NCBI GenBank assembly: GCA_028583685.1
Contig: JAMXIF010001253.1
Span: 32,149,793 to 32,213,792, forward strand
DNA: 64,000 bases
Origin: Petaurus breviceps papuanus
Lineage: Eukaryota > Chordata > Mammalia > Diprotodontia > Petauridae
Reading direction: 5' to 3'
The position numbers and the translations under genes are program-made. Below are positions 11,051 to 22,370 of this stretch, piece by piece. The notes beneath the pieces are model-generated. The model made no database searches and was not told the origin of the DNA. It saw nothing but the letters and a program-made list of their open reading frames with translations. Every line of letters starts with the position of its first letter. Positions within the stretch are counted from its first letter, which is position 1.

Positions 11051-11270
11051 TAGAACCTCTGCTTCACCAACCTGCGGTTGCCTCGGCTCCTGCCTCCGCC
11101 GCAGCATGAACCTCACAGTAGTAGCCGCAAGTGATTCGGCACTCACCCGGGAACTTAGCCGACCTTTTTCTCCTTGCCCCACCTCCCTGGCCCTGGTTTT
11201 AGCTTTTATTCCGTCCTTGCCTCTGGCTTTTCTGGGTCTTGCTCAAGCCACCAGCCTCACAACTCTGCCT
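11051..11270 (-). other. MTNR1B: Probable 5' untranslated region of MTNR1B
   Basis: This stretch runs from the chosen start codon up to a position about 25-30 bases below a TATA-like box. Its right end is an inference. It keeps the frame of the receptor open for 44 codons upstream of the chosen start, including ATGs at 11182 and 11107, so a longer N-terminus cannot be excluded from sequence alone. Confidence 0.5.
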
Positions 11271-11292
11271 TGCCCCCTCCTGGCCTCAGGAG

Positions 11293-11318
11293 GGTTTATA
11301 ATGGGCTTCGCCCACCCC
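11293..11318 (-). promoter_or_regulatory. TATA-like box with adjacent GC-box (candidate MTNR1B core promoter)
   Basis: On the minus strand ATTATAAACC lies at 11302-11293, with TATAAA at 11300-11295. A few bases upstream is GGGGTGGGCG (11318-11309), a KLF/Sp-like box. Position and orientation fit a core promoter starting transcription near 11268. This is motif evidence only. Confidence 0.45.
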
Positions 11319-11479
11319 ACTTATTCTTATTGCCACTTAGTTAAGCACTACCCGGACTTCACTGGCTCATTGAGAGTTGGGAGGAGAGGAGGTAGCAGGA
11401 GGACTTGAAAGAAGAAAATTAAGGATTAGAAAGGAAAGGAGCGAAGAGGGATAACGACCGAGCGCGAGACACCACATAA

Positions 11480-12660
11480 CTGTTCTCTCCTGAGTCTATG
11501 CTTCAGTAGCTGCTGTGACAGTGACCAGGAGCTCCAGGACAAAGAACTGCACGTGTTATCTCAGTTAATGGATACTTTGAGGCACTCTGATCTGGAAAAG
11601 AGAGAGGAGAATCTAGGCGGGGAAGTCAGGGAAGGAAGGAAGGGAGCAAGCATTATTATGTGCCAAGCATTGAGCAGCGATAACTAAATAAAAAAATCCG
11701 AGTCAGGCAAGAACAATTAAATAAAAAGAAAGAAATGAACAATTTAAGTTTAAATTTAAAAATTGAAATAAGTTGAAGCTTATAATACATAGTTAGTATA
11801 TAAACACCTAAATAGTTACCAAGGCATGGAATTGAGAATGTTCTTTTCCCTTGAGAGTTATTTGTGAGATCTTTTCCCATCAAGGCTATCCTTCATGTTA
11901 ATGTTCATTTTATCCCAATTTTACCTGTGTTGTTTGCCCAACAGTATCCCCTTAGAATAATCCTAGGTACCCCTATTTCCCTAGGCATGGTCCTCACCAT
12001 ATAGACCAGATCATCTCCTCTCCCTACTCTTGTCCTCCCCAGGCTTTGCTTCATTGTCAGTCTACTCTCCTCACCAAAGCCTGACCATGCCCCTTCCCTT
12101 GGCCTTAGTAGCTCTCATTCTCCAATGCTGAAAAAGTCTTACTCATTTTATTTAATCACATTCAGCAGCTCTTAGTCCAGGACAGTGGAGGCCATGAAAC
12201 ATAGTCCTAGAGGAAAGTCACTTTCTCATGTATTAAACAGTCCTGAGTGAAAGAGCCCTCACCTGATCCTACCTTGAACATAAAAAGATGCCTCCCTTTA
12301 AGAGGGAAAGTCCAAGCCCAGGTGAGTTAAATCCAAGTACAAATGGGGCAAACAAGAAGAAGAAGGAAAAGGGAGGCAACTCTGCCTGGAGGCCAAGTAA
12401 AACAGAGGGAGAGATGAGGGGGAAAGAGGCAACAACCTGATGATTAGCTGCTCAGTTTGAACTAGATATGAATTCAAAAGATACCAACTAGCCCAATCAA
12501 TGGATCTCTTTCCTGGTAGCAAGAAAGGCAGTAAGAAGTGTAAGCCTTTGAGTGGGGAGAGCACCAGTGTCCTACCCTCCCCTTTCAGGTTTCTCAAACA
12601 TAAGGCCCTGCCTTAGCTTCTGTCTCTCTTGTCTCTATTCCTTCTTGCTCTTAGATTAAG
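11480..12660. other. Upstream flank of MTNR1B, mostly unassigned
   Basis: No gene. A short antisense L2 end ('attatgtgccaagcattgag', about 11650-11690) is the only recognised repeat. The position next to the promoter makes it a natural place for proximal regulatory sites. Confidence 0.45.
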
Positions 12661-12667
12661 GAATATT

Positions 12668-12915
12668 GAAGATGACTCGTGGATAGAGTGCCAGGCCTAG
12701 AGTCAGGAAGACCTGAGTTTATATCTGGCTTCACACTCTTACTAGCCCCATGACCCTGGACAAATCACTTAATTTTCTCATCTATAAAATGGAGATAATA
12801 ATAGCACCTACCTCCCAGAGTGTCTGTCAGGATCAAATGAGATAATAATTGTAAAGCACACAGGACAGTTCTTAACACGTAGTAAGTGCCACATTATTGT
12901 TAGCTATCATTAGGA
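12668..12915 (+). repeat. MIR-like SINE with L2 tail
   Basis: It has 'gtggatagagtgccaggcc', 'gataataatagcacctacc' and 'acacgtagtaagtgcc'. Confidence 0.8.
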
Positions 12916-12929
12916 GACCAAGCTTCCAG

Positions 12930-13055
12930 AAGTCTGTCAACAAATATTTATTAAGCACTTACCATTATGCACTTACTGTGCTAAGTTCTGGGCATACACA
13001 GAAAGGCAAAGATAGTCCCTTACCCTCAAGGAGCTCATAGAGTTTATAGATAAAC
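12930..13055 (-). repeat. L2 LINE 3' end, antisense
   Basis: The plus strand reads 'caacaaatatttattaagca' and 'taccctcaaggagctcatag', the reverse complement of the L2 end. Confidence 0.75.
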
Positions 13056-13059
13056 TCAC

Positions 13060-13610
13060 CAAGTAAAGGTCTAGCAAAGTCCTGATGTGGGATTGTGGGA
13101 TTCAGTCCAGCAGTGAATCAAGCAGGTAACAGACAGAGTCCTTCAATAAAGGAGTCACTGGTCCAGTGGCCATGACACATTCAGAAATTACTTTGATGGG
13201 GTAAATGCTTCGTAAAACACACGTTAAGTCTGAGCCCACTCTCCTCAGGGACAGAGGTGGTAGAGGGAAGAGTGTAATCCTGTTGGGGGGGAACATGTTT
13301 TTGCTATAACTTCTCAGTAAATATCCATTTGTAAAAGCCAATTGATGTTAGTTGGTCAAATTGGTAATGTGCCACTGATAATGGAGCAATCAATGATGTA
13401 GGGGACATATTAACCATAACTCGTGACTTATATTGTGAAGAACTCACCATAATGGGAACTCAAGCTAGTAGCATTAGAAGAACCCCACTTCCCTTAAAGG
13501 TACTCCTAGAGGTTGGGAGTAGGGAAATATGTAACTTCAAACTACTGGGGACCCAGTTTGCCAGTGAGATTGGGAGCTGGGATAAGGATCCCCAGGGCTA
13601 CACACCAACC
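13060..13610. other. Unassigned sequence
   Basis: No family recognised. It looks somewhat like a mobile-element end (composition break on both sides), but no terminal repeats or target duplication could be found. Confidence 0.3.
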
Positions 13611-13611
13611 T

Positions 13612-14050
13612 TATTATTGTTGTTGAGTCATTTCAGTCATGCCCAACTCTTTGTGAATCCATCTGGGATTTTCTTGGCAAAGACACTGGAGTGGGATGCC
13701 TTTTTACTTCTCCAGGTCATTTTACAGATGAGAAAACCAAGGCCAATAGTGTTTCATTTTGTTTTTTTTTTAAAGCATTTGGGGTTAAGTAACTTGCTCA
13801 AGGTTACACAGCCAGTTATTTCTGGGTGTGGTGCTAAGTGTCTGAGCCCAGATTCGATTCCCAGGTCATCCTGACACTGGGGCCAGTGCTCTTACTCGCT
13901 GAGCCACCTGGCCACCCCAAAGGCCAATGATATTAAGTGACTTACCTGGAGTCATACAGCTAGTAAATGTCTGAGGCCATATTTGAACTCATGAAGATGA
14001 GTCTTCCTGATTCCAAGCCCAGTGCTCTACTCACTATAATCTAGCCTCCC
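13612..14050 (-). repeat. MAR1-type CORE-SINE, antisense, split by a SINE
   Basis: The tail ('ttggcaaagacactggagtg') is at the left and the head ('ccagtgctctactcacta') at the right. The piece from 13748 to 13919 is a younger SINE. Confidence 0.8.
13748..13919 (-). repeat. Short SINE, 'ggccaggtggctcagcgag' subfamily, antisense
   Basis: The minus strand starts 'ggggtggccaggtggctcag' and ends 'aagttacttaaccccaaat' plus an A-rich tail. It is flanked by aaggccaat (13739-13747 and 13920-13928), showing insertion into the MAR1 element. Confidence 0.85.
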
Positions 14051-14094
14051 TACCAACCTTACTACAGATAAGGTGAATAAAGATGATAACAGTA

Positions 14095-14400
14095 ATAAAA
14101 ATAATCATTCAAATTTATATAGAACATTAAGGATCACAAAGCACTTCCCCCAAAAAAACATTCAGGAAGATAGTTATTTCTTACCTCCATAAGACCAATG
14201 TGGTGGAAAAGAGTTGTGAATTTGTAATCAGATGTGTGTTTAAAAAAATCCCAGCCCTGCTACTTACTGTCTGTGTGACCCTGAATAAATAACCAGTCTC
14301 TCTGAATTTCAGTTTGTCATCTTTAAAACTGGAAAGGGGAGATTGGATTAAATAAGATTTATAATGCCTTCCAGTGTGAAATCTATGAGCCTGAGGTTGA
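14095..14400. repeat. MIR pair: antisense (14095-14200) then sense (14205-14400)
   Basis: The left piece has 'gatcacaaagcacttccc' (antisense); the right has 'cagccctgctacttactgtc' and 'cagtttgtcatctttaaaac' (sense), ending with a 'ccttccagtgtgaaatctat' tail. Confidence 0.6.
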
Positions 14401-14479
14401 TAAGTGAGGTATCTAGAGGGGGGTAATCATAGTAGGTAAAGAGCTTCAAATTCATACACATGAGGATCAGTGGAAGGGG

Positions 14480-15003
14480 GAGAAGAGAAGACTCTATGGG
14501 AGACATAATAGCTATCTTCAAGTATTTGAAGATCTCTTCAGTGGAGGAAGGCCTTCATTGGTCTTGTTGGGCACCAGAAGACAGAACTAGAAACAATGAC
14601 AGGGAAATGACAAAGAATCATTTTTAAGCTTGATTTCAAGAAAAGCTTCTAGAGGCTAGAGGTATGCCAGAGGAATAAGTAGCCTTGGAAGATTGAATGC
14701 CTCCCTCATAAGATTTCTTCAAATAGACTGATTGAATGCTAACAGAAGCTATCCCTCCACTTCTTCAGCTCCCCAACAAACATACATTTGTATTTTATTT
14801 ACTTTGCATGTATTTTGTATTTATATTTATTGTTTCCCTAGAGATGATGTAAGCTTCTTGAATTTAGGAACTGTTTCTGTTTTTGTCTTTGTATATCCAT
14901 CACTTAGTACAGTCTCTGGCACATGGTAGGCACATAATTCTTCTTCAGGTATGGGTTGGACCAAAGTACTCTTAGATCCCTTTTAATCTGAACTTCTGTG
15001 ATT
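14480..15003 (+). repeat. CR1/L3 LINE 3' end, split by an L2
   Basis: The left piece reads 'tatcttcaagtatttgaaga', 'aagcttgatttcaagaaaag' and 'gaggaataagtagccttg'. The right piece (14938-15003) is the CR1/L3 end 'ttcaggtatgggttggacca'. An L2 fills the gap. Confidence 0.7.
14725..14938 (+). repeat. L2 LINE 3' end inside CR1/L3
   Basis: It reads 'gatgtaagcttcttgaattt', 'ttgtatatccatcacttagt' and 'ctctggcacatggtaggcac', the sense L2 end. Confidence 0.7.
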
Positions 15004-15004
15004 T

Positions 15005-15065
15005 TACAGATGAGGAAAATGAAGCTAAGAGATTACTAGCCCATGGCCACAAGTGAGAATGACTT
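15005..15065 (-). repeat. MIR fragment, antisense
   Basis: It contains 'acagatgaggaaaatgaagc'. Confidence 0.5.
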
Positions 15066-15512
15066 CATATTCCCCATGTTGTTGCCTCTAGAAAGAGAAA
15101 TAGACCAGTTTATTCAGACATTTGAATCTAGCCCAGTTTTCCAATTCCATTGCAGTAGAGGAAAGTTTCTGCTTCAATAACGGCAGCAAGCAATCTTTGA
15201 CTGTGATAACTATATACGAGTGGACTGCTGATTGCTTTTAGCATTCCAGGTTGATGCACTCTTATCTAGAAAGAATTCTTTCACAACAAACAAAAATATT
15301 AGCTGCTACCTATGGTGAGATGAAATCACAGGGGAGGAAAAAAATACTAAGGAGGAATAGAAAGAAAAACAGAGGTTCAAGAAATCCAGCTGCTTCTTGT
15401 CATACACCTTTCACTAGACTCAAATTCAGGCCAAAAGTGTGCTCACAAGAATATCGATAAAAGAACAAATAATTTAGAAAATAAAATCTCTGGCAAAAAC
15501 AACATCAGCCTT

Positions 15513-15574
15513 TAACACACATACACACACACTCACACACACATACAAACACACTCACACACATACACACAAAA
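15513..15574. repeat. (CA)n-rich microsatellite
   Basis: Imperfect CA repeats with CATA and CTCA interruptions. Confidence 0.9.
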
Positions 15575-15629
15575 CCCTCCCCTAGGCAGAGTCATAATAT
15601 TAAGGGAATATACATTTCCGAGAGAGTCA

Positions 15630-16270
15630 TGCTTCCAACTATAACATCCCCAGCAAGTCATCATCTATACTTTACCTGAAGACCTCCAGTAAGGGGAATC
15701 GCACTCCAACTACAGCCCATTCTACTTTTGGACAGCTCTCGTCATTAGGAAATGTTTTTTCATATGTTGAATTGCCTATCTGTTCCTTCCTTAACTCCTA
15801 GTCTGGGGCCAGGAAGAATAAGGCAGCTAGGTTGCCCAGTGGTTAGAACACTGGGACTAGTCAAGAAGACCTGAGTTCAAATCTAGCCTCAGATATTTTA
15901 CTAGTTGTGTGACCCTAGGCAAATCACTTAACCTCTGTCTACCTCAGTTTCCTCAACTATAAAAAGGGGGGAGGGATGATACTAACACTTACCTTCCAAG
16001 ATTATCATGAGAATTAAATAAGATAATATTTGTAAGGTACTTTGCACATTGTAGGTATGTAATAAATGCTTGATTGTACTACCTCTCCTTCCTCTTCCTC
16101 ATGAAAACCACTTAAACACTTGAATATCTTTTACCCCAATAAGTTTTTTCAAATGCAGGTTAAACATAATTCATTCAACCAATTGTCATGCAAAATAGTT
16201 TCAACCTCCCTCATCATCCTAGTCAGACTCTTCTAAATAAACTCCAACATGTCAAAATGCCTTTGAAAAT
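15630..16270 (-). repeat. CR1/L3 LINE 3' region, antisense, split by a SINE
   Basis: The plus strand reads 'ctgaagacctccagtaaggg', 'cccattctacttttggaca' and, after the SINE, 'cttgaatatcttttacccca' and 'cctccctcatcatcctag', the antisense CR1/L3 order. Confidence 0.7.
15823..16088 (+). repeat. MIR-like SINE with L2 tail
   Basis: It opens 'aggcagctaggttgcccagt' and ends 'gtatgtaataaatgcttgat'. It interrupts the antisense CR1/L3 copy. Confidence 0.8.
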
Positions 16271-16319
16271 AAAGTATACAGAATGAGTTTCTAAGGAAGG
16301 GAAAGCAAGAAAACAGAGA

Positions 16320-16670
16320 GCAAGCAGTTGCATTATACTAATCTGAGTCAGAAAGAACCAACAGCCTGGGGACAACGAGAGAAGAGAGTAATAAAAAAAA
16401 AATGTATCAGGACCACATTTGTTTCATAAAACCCTAAGATTTTATTCTGAGATTATTTTAGTAATAACCAACTACCACCAATAGACAGCTAAGCACAGGA
16501 GCCCTTGGAGTGGCAGCACCTCTCAGACCACTTGGTCCTGTTTCCAACCCGAACCTTATATATAACCACCATCTAAGGAATTGGCTCCTGTGGAAAAGGC
16601 ACCAGCCATCCCCACTAACTGCCAACTATCACAGTGTTCAGTTATCCAAGGGAAAGTAAGAATTCATTAT
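16320..16670. other. Unassigned sequence
   Basis: No repeat family or gene recognised. Confidence 0.35.
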
Positions 16671-16674
16671 TTGA

Positions 16675-17012
16675 CTATAACTTCTGAGAAAACTAGAAAA
16701 CAGTCTGGCAGAAATTAGGTTCAGACCAGTATCCCACACAAAATAACCCCAAAGCTCCAAATGAATATATGACTTAGACATAAAAGGTCATATCACAAAC
16801 AAAGTAGAGGAGCATGGAAGCAGTTGCATTTTACAAAAATGGATAAGGGAAGAGTTCTTGACCAAACAACAGATAGAGAGGGTCACAGAAGACAAAACTG
16901 AAAATTTTGATTACGTTAAATTGAGAAACATTTCCACAGACAAAATCAATGCAGCTGAAATCAGGAGGAAAACTATTGCAAAAAAAATTTGTTTTAGCAA
17001 TGCTAAAAATGT
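16675..17012 (+). repeat. L1 ORF2 C-terminal fragment
   Basis: The frame from 16858 reads MTKQQIERV, NFDYVKLRN and NAAEIRRKTIAK, matching the C-terminal part of marsupial L1 ORF2 (usual form MTKQEIEN, NFDYIKL, NAAKIRRK). Upstream 'gcagaaattaggttcagac' belongs to the same copy. Both ends are truncated. Confidence 0.75.
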
Positions 17013-17109
17013 TAGCAACCAGATGTGTGATTCTGGACAACTTGATTCAGCTGTCTGGGTCTCTGTTTCCACATTTACAAACTATGGAAGTAGAACCTGA
17101 GTGCGAAGA

Positions 17110-17220
17110 GGGACTTTAGAGATCATATAGTTCAATCCTGTCATTTTACAGATGAGGAAAATGAGATCCAGGCAGATAAAGGAATGTCCCCAAGGTCCAA
17201 CAGTAGCCCTGTGGTCCTAT
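17110..17220 (-). repeat. MIR, antisense
   Basis: It has 'actttagagatcatatagtt' and 'cattttacagatgaggaaaa'. Confidence 0.6.
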
Positions 17221-17875
17221 ACTGCCTTAAAAGTCTATGACTACATGAGGTGATGCCTCATTTTAAGACTATCTCTTCTAACAGGGATGTGATATTATGA
17301 TTATGGATTAGTAACATTCCAATAATTCACACATACAGCAATAATACATAATTTCTACTCAAAATAAGAAAAATATGGTGGTTGGGTTTGACCCAGGGAG
17401 GGGACAGAGATGATTATTTCCACTATTCTGCTACCCCAAACCACCTATAGAATATAAGATAATTGTACAAAGGGGTCCAGATAGTTATCATTTGCCCAGT
17501 GGTGCTAGAGGAAGGCTATCAGCTGGCCAGATCCTCCAAACACTTTCGCTTACCTGCCTAGAAAATGATCACAGTTTGACAAGCTTGTACTGTGCCAGGC
17601 TTTGGGATAGGTGTTAAATTCATCCCCCAGGGAAAATTCAAAAACACAAATGATTGATTGTCTTCTCCCAGTTGTCAACACTGAATTGCTTTCCTCAAGC
17701 AAAGTTGATTAGTCTTAAGCAGACTCTTGCTTTCTTTTCCCCAGGTATTGGTGTCTGTGGTGAAGTTAAAGGTTTTCTCATGCCACAAGTATTAGGCCAA
17801 TCACCCACACCTCTCAAAACTTATCTTCAGGCTGAGAGCTAACGCCCAAATTCTGCATGTGAAAAAATGGCAGCC
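17221..17875. other. Unassigned sequence
   Basis: Only a short antisense L2-like phrase ('actgtgccaggctttggga', about 17590) is recognisable. Confidence 0.4.
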
Positions 17876-17879
17876 TGAT

Positions 17880-18110
17880 GCTGAAGATAAAGTTCTGGAT
17901 TAGAAACTAAGAAGACGTGGATTCAAATGCAGTTTTTGACTTCTATTAGCTTTATGTGTGTGGGAATAACCTATCCAACACTCAACTTTTGATTCTGTGA
18001 AAAAGGGAAGTATTTGGAATACCTACATTACAGGGTTATCGTAAAGCATAAATGGCAGTGTATATAGTATTTTGCAAACTCAAAACATATCAGTTTTCAT
18101 CGTCATTATC
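17880..18110 (+). repeat. MIR, sense
   Basis: It has 'acgtggattcaaatgcag', 'gattctgtgaaaaaggga' and 'gtatatagtattttgcaaac', an old MIR with its tail. Confidence 0.6.
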
Positions 18111-18397
18111 ACTGTCATTTGTCTGAATGGTGACAAAACATGCTAGTTCAGGCTGGTTCCATTATTCATTAAATATGAAAATAAAACTGGACATAACTAT
18201 GCTCTGTTTCAAAGAATTGTTCATCACCATCTCGTGCTAGGTGGCTGAAAAGCAGATGGCCAGATTACCACTTTGATCATGTGCTCTGTCCATATTTTTT
18301 TATGCTGAGGTTGAAGATTTTTATATCTTATGGGCTCACATTTTCCGAGACCATGTACCACTCTGAGCATATATAAAAACACGCAGCTTAAAACTGC

Positions 18398-18671
18398 CAA
18401 TAGGGCAGCTAGGTGGTGCGGTGGATAGAGTACCATATCTAGAGTCAGGAAGACTTGAGTTCATATTTGGTCTCAGACACTTACTAGTTCTGTAACTCTG
18501 GGCAAATCACACTTAACTTTTGTGTGCCTCAGTTTCCTCATTTGTAAAACGGTGATAATAATAGCACCCACCACCCACCTACAACTCCCAGGATTGTTGT
18601 GAGGATCAAATGAGATCATAATTATAAAGTAGTTGGCACATAGTAAGTGCAATATATGTTAGCTATCATCT
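18398..18671 (+). repeat. MIR-like SINE with L2 tail
   Basis: It starts 'gggcagctaggtggtgcggt', has the CORE and ends 'ggcacatagtaagtgcaata'. Confidence 0.85.
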
Positions 18672-18679
18672 GTAGTGTA

Positions 18680-18922
18680 ATTTGTTGCTGTTGTTTAGTC
18701 ATGTATGACTCTGTGACCCCATTTGGGGTTTTCTTGGCAAAGATACTAGGGTGGTTTGCCATTTCCTTCTCCAGTTCCTTCTATAGATGAGGAAACTGAG
18801 ACAAACAGGGTTAAGAGATCTGACTAGGGTCACATAACTCATGTCTGAGGCTGTGTTTGAACTCAGGTCTTCCTGTCTTCAGGACCAGTGTTCTATCCTT
18901 TGCACCATGTACCTGCCCTAAG
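18680..18922 (-). repeat. MAR1-type CORE-SINE, antisense
   Basis: It reads 'gaccccatttggggttttct', 'ctggttccttct'-like CORE and 'ggaccagtgttctatcctt' at the head end. Confidence 0.85.
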
Positions 18923-18929
18923 TGGAATA

Positions 18930-21840
18930 TGTACAGCTACACTAACAGATAGCTTCAAGGGGATGGCAGAAATGGGCTTCAACGTGACACATATATCGTA
19001 ACCACTAGTCTCTGTTTCTTCCACTGCAAGGATTGCTTTGACCATTTGTGGCATCCAAACAAACAAGCCACCTATTGGTAAGGGAGGTATTGGGAAGGCC
19101 ATATTAACTAATATTTAAATGATTAATAGATCTCTGATCTCATTGATTTAAGATTTTCCTTCAGTTATGTGGACTCACGGTTTCCTTTTCTGTGTGATTA
19201 CTGTCCATGTCCATGTTGTCCATCTCATGTGCTAAAGACCTTCTTTACATCCTCTTGGCAGTCTAAGGGTATCACTGGAGCACTCGTTGCCCACCTATCA
19301 TCCTTCAGACTTGTCATATGTCCAGCCCATATTTTCTTCTTATCATACATCTTCCCAATGACATGATATTTTGCCTCTTTTTAAGTGCCTTATCAGCTAT
19401 ATGTTGCAGCCTTCTCACATGAATCATACTCTTATCCATTGTTCTCTTTTGATACTCGTTTTAATTCTTCGTGGACTTATAATTTGTAACACTTCCATTA
19501 AAAATGGGTCTTTGGGAGCGGCCAGGTAGCACAGCAAGTAAGAGCACTGGCTCCAGTGTTGAGAAGACCTGGAGATCGAATCCCGGGCTCAGACACTTAG
19601 CACACACCCAGAAACACCTGGCCGTGTAACCTTGAGCAAGTTACTTAACCCCAATTGCTTAGGGGCGGCCAGGTGGCTCAGCAAGTAAGAGCACCGGCTC
19701 CAGTGTTGGGATGACCTGGATCAAATCCGGGCTCAGATACTCAGCACCACACCCAGAGATAATAACTGGCCGTGTAACCTTGAACAAGTTACTTAACCCC
19801 AATTGCTTTAAAAAAAAAAATTGGGTCTTTGTTTGCATAGAGTCATTAAAGAAGTTTGGCAGCTTCTCAAAGGCCACTCAGCCCACCCAACTCTTCTTGT
19901 TCAATTTTAGACCTAAATCACTGTCCATCTGCACTTTCTGTCCCACATTTAAATACTGATGAATGATCTCTGTAAGTTGCATATACAATTACATATGTTC
20001 TTGCTATCTCTCCTGTTTAGAAGACAAGTTCATTTTGAATCTAGATTGTTTCATTCATTCATAAAGATTGTATTTGTATCCATCCACAGTGCCTGGCACT
20101 TAAATACTTATTGGTTAATTTCTTAGCGGACATTCTTCATTCACTTAGTCTTTTCTGTGTGGTTAGGGAGACCAAACTGTTTTGAGCGGTTGCAGTTTTG
20201 TTTTGTTTAACTCTGATTCTGTAGGAGATCCAGCAAATGTTTTTGGCAAGTATACATCTCCGTCTTTTTCATCATGACTGATACTTACGATATGAACTTC
20301 ATAAACAGAGTTCTTTCCTATGCATTTCCAAAGAGACTTGAATAATTTTGATGTATGAAGGGGCGATGTTTTATTGAAAGAGCTTGTAAACTGACTCTTT
20401 CACAAAATTAAGTGTTTTTTCATAATCAACGAACAATAGCATGGTAGGATCTTGTATTTTCTTCGTCTTTCAGTCAGTTGTGAAATGGTGCTTATCACTG
20501 AATATTCCTTGTGGAAGCCTCCTTTTCTTTTACTAATAATATCATCATTGAAAATGTCCTCAACTTACATTAACATTTCGGGTAAAGTGGTATTGTAGGC
20601 ATACTGATCAGTATTTGTTGATGTTTTCTTGGTCATCTTTGTCGAGTATTAACAAAAGCCAAGATTTTTTCTATGCCTTGAATAGCTTCCTTTCCTTCAG
20701 ATACTTTCAAGAACATATTGATTCCTCAATACCTATGCAATCATGTCTTCTCCAACATAGAACTCCTCTATATACATTTAATCCAATCCAGCTGTTTTTC
20801 CCATCTTTATCCTTCCTAGTGGTGTTGCTTATTATATCTATCACCACATCCAGGAGATTGACGTTAAGATCCAAACATGATATTTCCACTATCCTTAATG
20901 TTGAAAATTGTTTATTATAGTAATCTTTACAGATATTTTTCATTTTTCTTCTTTTTTCTCCACCCATTTTCCTCTTTAAATGCAAAGTTATCTCAAGAGC
21001 ATTTAAAATGAAAATAATAGAAGGACCAGAAGTCATCTTTAAATTGGTTTCATCCTCCACTGACTAAAATCCTTTTTTTTTTAGTTGTTTTGGTCTTCTG
21101 GTAACAATAGACTTACAATGGTTGAATGTCAATATAGAGTTATAATAATAGGTGTAAATGCAATTTCTATTGTTCATTTCTCATTTTTCATTCCTAATTA
21201 CTTACACATATAGTTTGTGATCAAGTCATTTCATTTGGATTTCATACCCATTTCTCATTATTATTCTTCTTGCTCTTGATTACTTTTGATCTTTGCCTTG
21301 ATAAGTCCATGGTCTAACTGTACACAGATTCCTAATTCAGGGATAATTCCTACATCAACAACAAGTCTTTTCCTGTCTGTTAAAATATAATCAATTTCAT
21401 GTTATTTGGTGCTAAGTTCAGTGCCAATGAAGTATTTTATCAAAGAAAGTATTCATGATGCAAAAGCCTGAGGCCACTCTGCAGTCTACAAGTCTTTTGC
21501 CTTTCTGACTTGTTTTTCCTGAGCCATGTTTTCCTGTATATTTCTTGTTATCCTTAACTTTTCCCCCTTTTGCCCTGAAGTTCTAGAATATCAAAGTGTA
21601 TGGCAATTTAATTTGGAGGGCCTTTTTAATCCTTCTTTTGTAGTACAAGACAACCAAGGTTAGATCAGCTTATGTGATGCTATTACCATCACCCACAGAC
21701 ATTTTTTTGGCTCTCCAGATGTTGGTTGAGGGATCTGGCTCTGCCCTATATCAAGTAATAGAAGAATTAGAATCAGCTTAACAAACTGAGGGCAGAAATA
21801 TGATCAATCCAAGGAGTAGAGAAATGTGTTTTCCTGTTTA
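18930..21840 (-). repeat. RTE LINE, antisense
   Basis: Read on the minus strand, 21390-21345 gives NYILTDRKRLVVDVG, the end of an RTE-clade apurinic-like endonuclease. The stretch around 20530-20370 gives SQLTERRRKYKI, a reverse-transcriptase motif of the same clade. The part at 19350-19200 gives a KIWAGHM-like C-terminal motif. The order endonuclease, reverse transcriptase, C-terminus on one strand supports a single long copy. It is heavily interrupted by stops and carries a SINE dimer at 19515-19821. Ends are approximate. Confidence 0.7.
19515..19821 (+). repeat. Head-to-tail dimer of a short SINE
   Basis: Two copies of the 'ggccaggt(a/g)gc(a/t)cagcaag' subfamily lie directly joined (boundary near 19664, '...ccccaattgcttagggg|cggcc...'). 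Only the second has an A tail. The duplication tgggtctttg flanks the outer ends (19505-19514 and 19822-19831) and is absent between the copies, so they look like one insertion. Confidence 0.85.
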
Positions 21841-21924
21841 ACTATCTTTGAGAATATTGAAATTATCAATTGACCCCATCCTTACCTTTCCAATCATCTT
21901 ACATCTTTTTACCACCACTAACTG

Positions 21925-21958
21925 CCCTCTCCCCCCCACACACACACACGCGCGCTCT
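21925..21958. repeat. (CA)n/(CG)n microsatellite
   Basis: A C run passes into CA repeats and a short CGCGCG. Confidence 0.85.
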
Positions 21959-21984
21959 GTGATTCGGTGACACTGACCTTTATT

Positions 21985-22370
21985 GCTATTCCTCAAGCAA
22001 GACATTCCATTCCCAACTCTGAGTATTTTTACTGGCTGTCTCCCATGTAAATAACACTCTCCTTCCTCATCTCTGCCTCCTGACTTCTCTGGCTTTATTC
22101 ACATTACAACTAAAATCCCACCTTCTATAAGAAACCTTCCCTGATCTTCCATAATTCTAGTACCTTCTCCTTTTGATTATTTCCAATTTACCCATTACAT
22201 AGTTTGTTTGCACATAGATGGTCACATATCATTCCCCTCCCCCTTTAGATAGGGAGTTCCTTAAGAACAGGGACTGTTTTGCATTTCTTTCTATTATCTG
22301 CGATTAGCACAGTACTTAGCATATAGTAGGTACTTAATAAATGTCTATTGACTGTTTACCATTGTGTTGC
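21985..22370 (+). repeat. L2 LINE 3' end, sense
   Basis: It has 'aagaaaccttccctgatctt', 'gatagggagttccttaagaa' and 'catatagtaggtacttaata'. Confidence 0.8.

Larger units (their letters stand above)
10800..11480. promoter_or_regulatory. CpG-rich island over MTNR1B exon 1 and promoter
   Basis: CpG dinucleotides are frequent here (for example around 10820-10950, 11090-11160 and 11450-11472) and rare on both sides. The island covers the exon, the 5' untranslated region and the likely start of transcription. It also leaves long reading frames open on both strands; the plus-strand frame at 10764-11408 is an antisense shadow. Confidence 0.75.

Noticed and set aside
10764-11408. A 214-codon plus-strand frame over the CpG island
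   Set aside because: It is antisense to MTNR1B exon 1 and its promoter; GC-rich DNA keeps frames open, and the product has no family features.
11980-12600. A possible upstream exon or gene near MTNR1B
   Set aside because: Frames are short, rich in Leu/Ser/Pro from C/T-rich sequence, and lack splice sites in useful places.
13060-13610. A third LTR family
   Set aside because: The composition is suggestive, but no TG/CA ends with a target duplication could be found.
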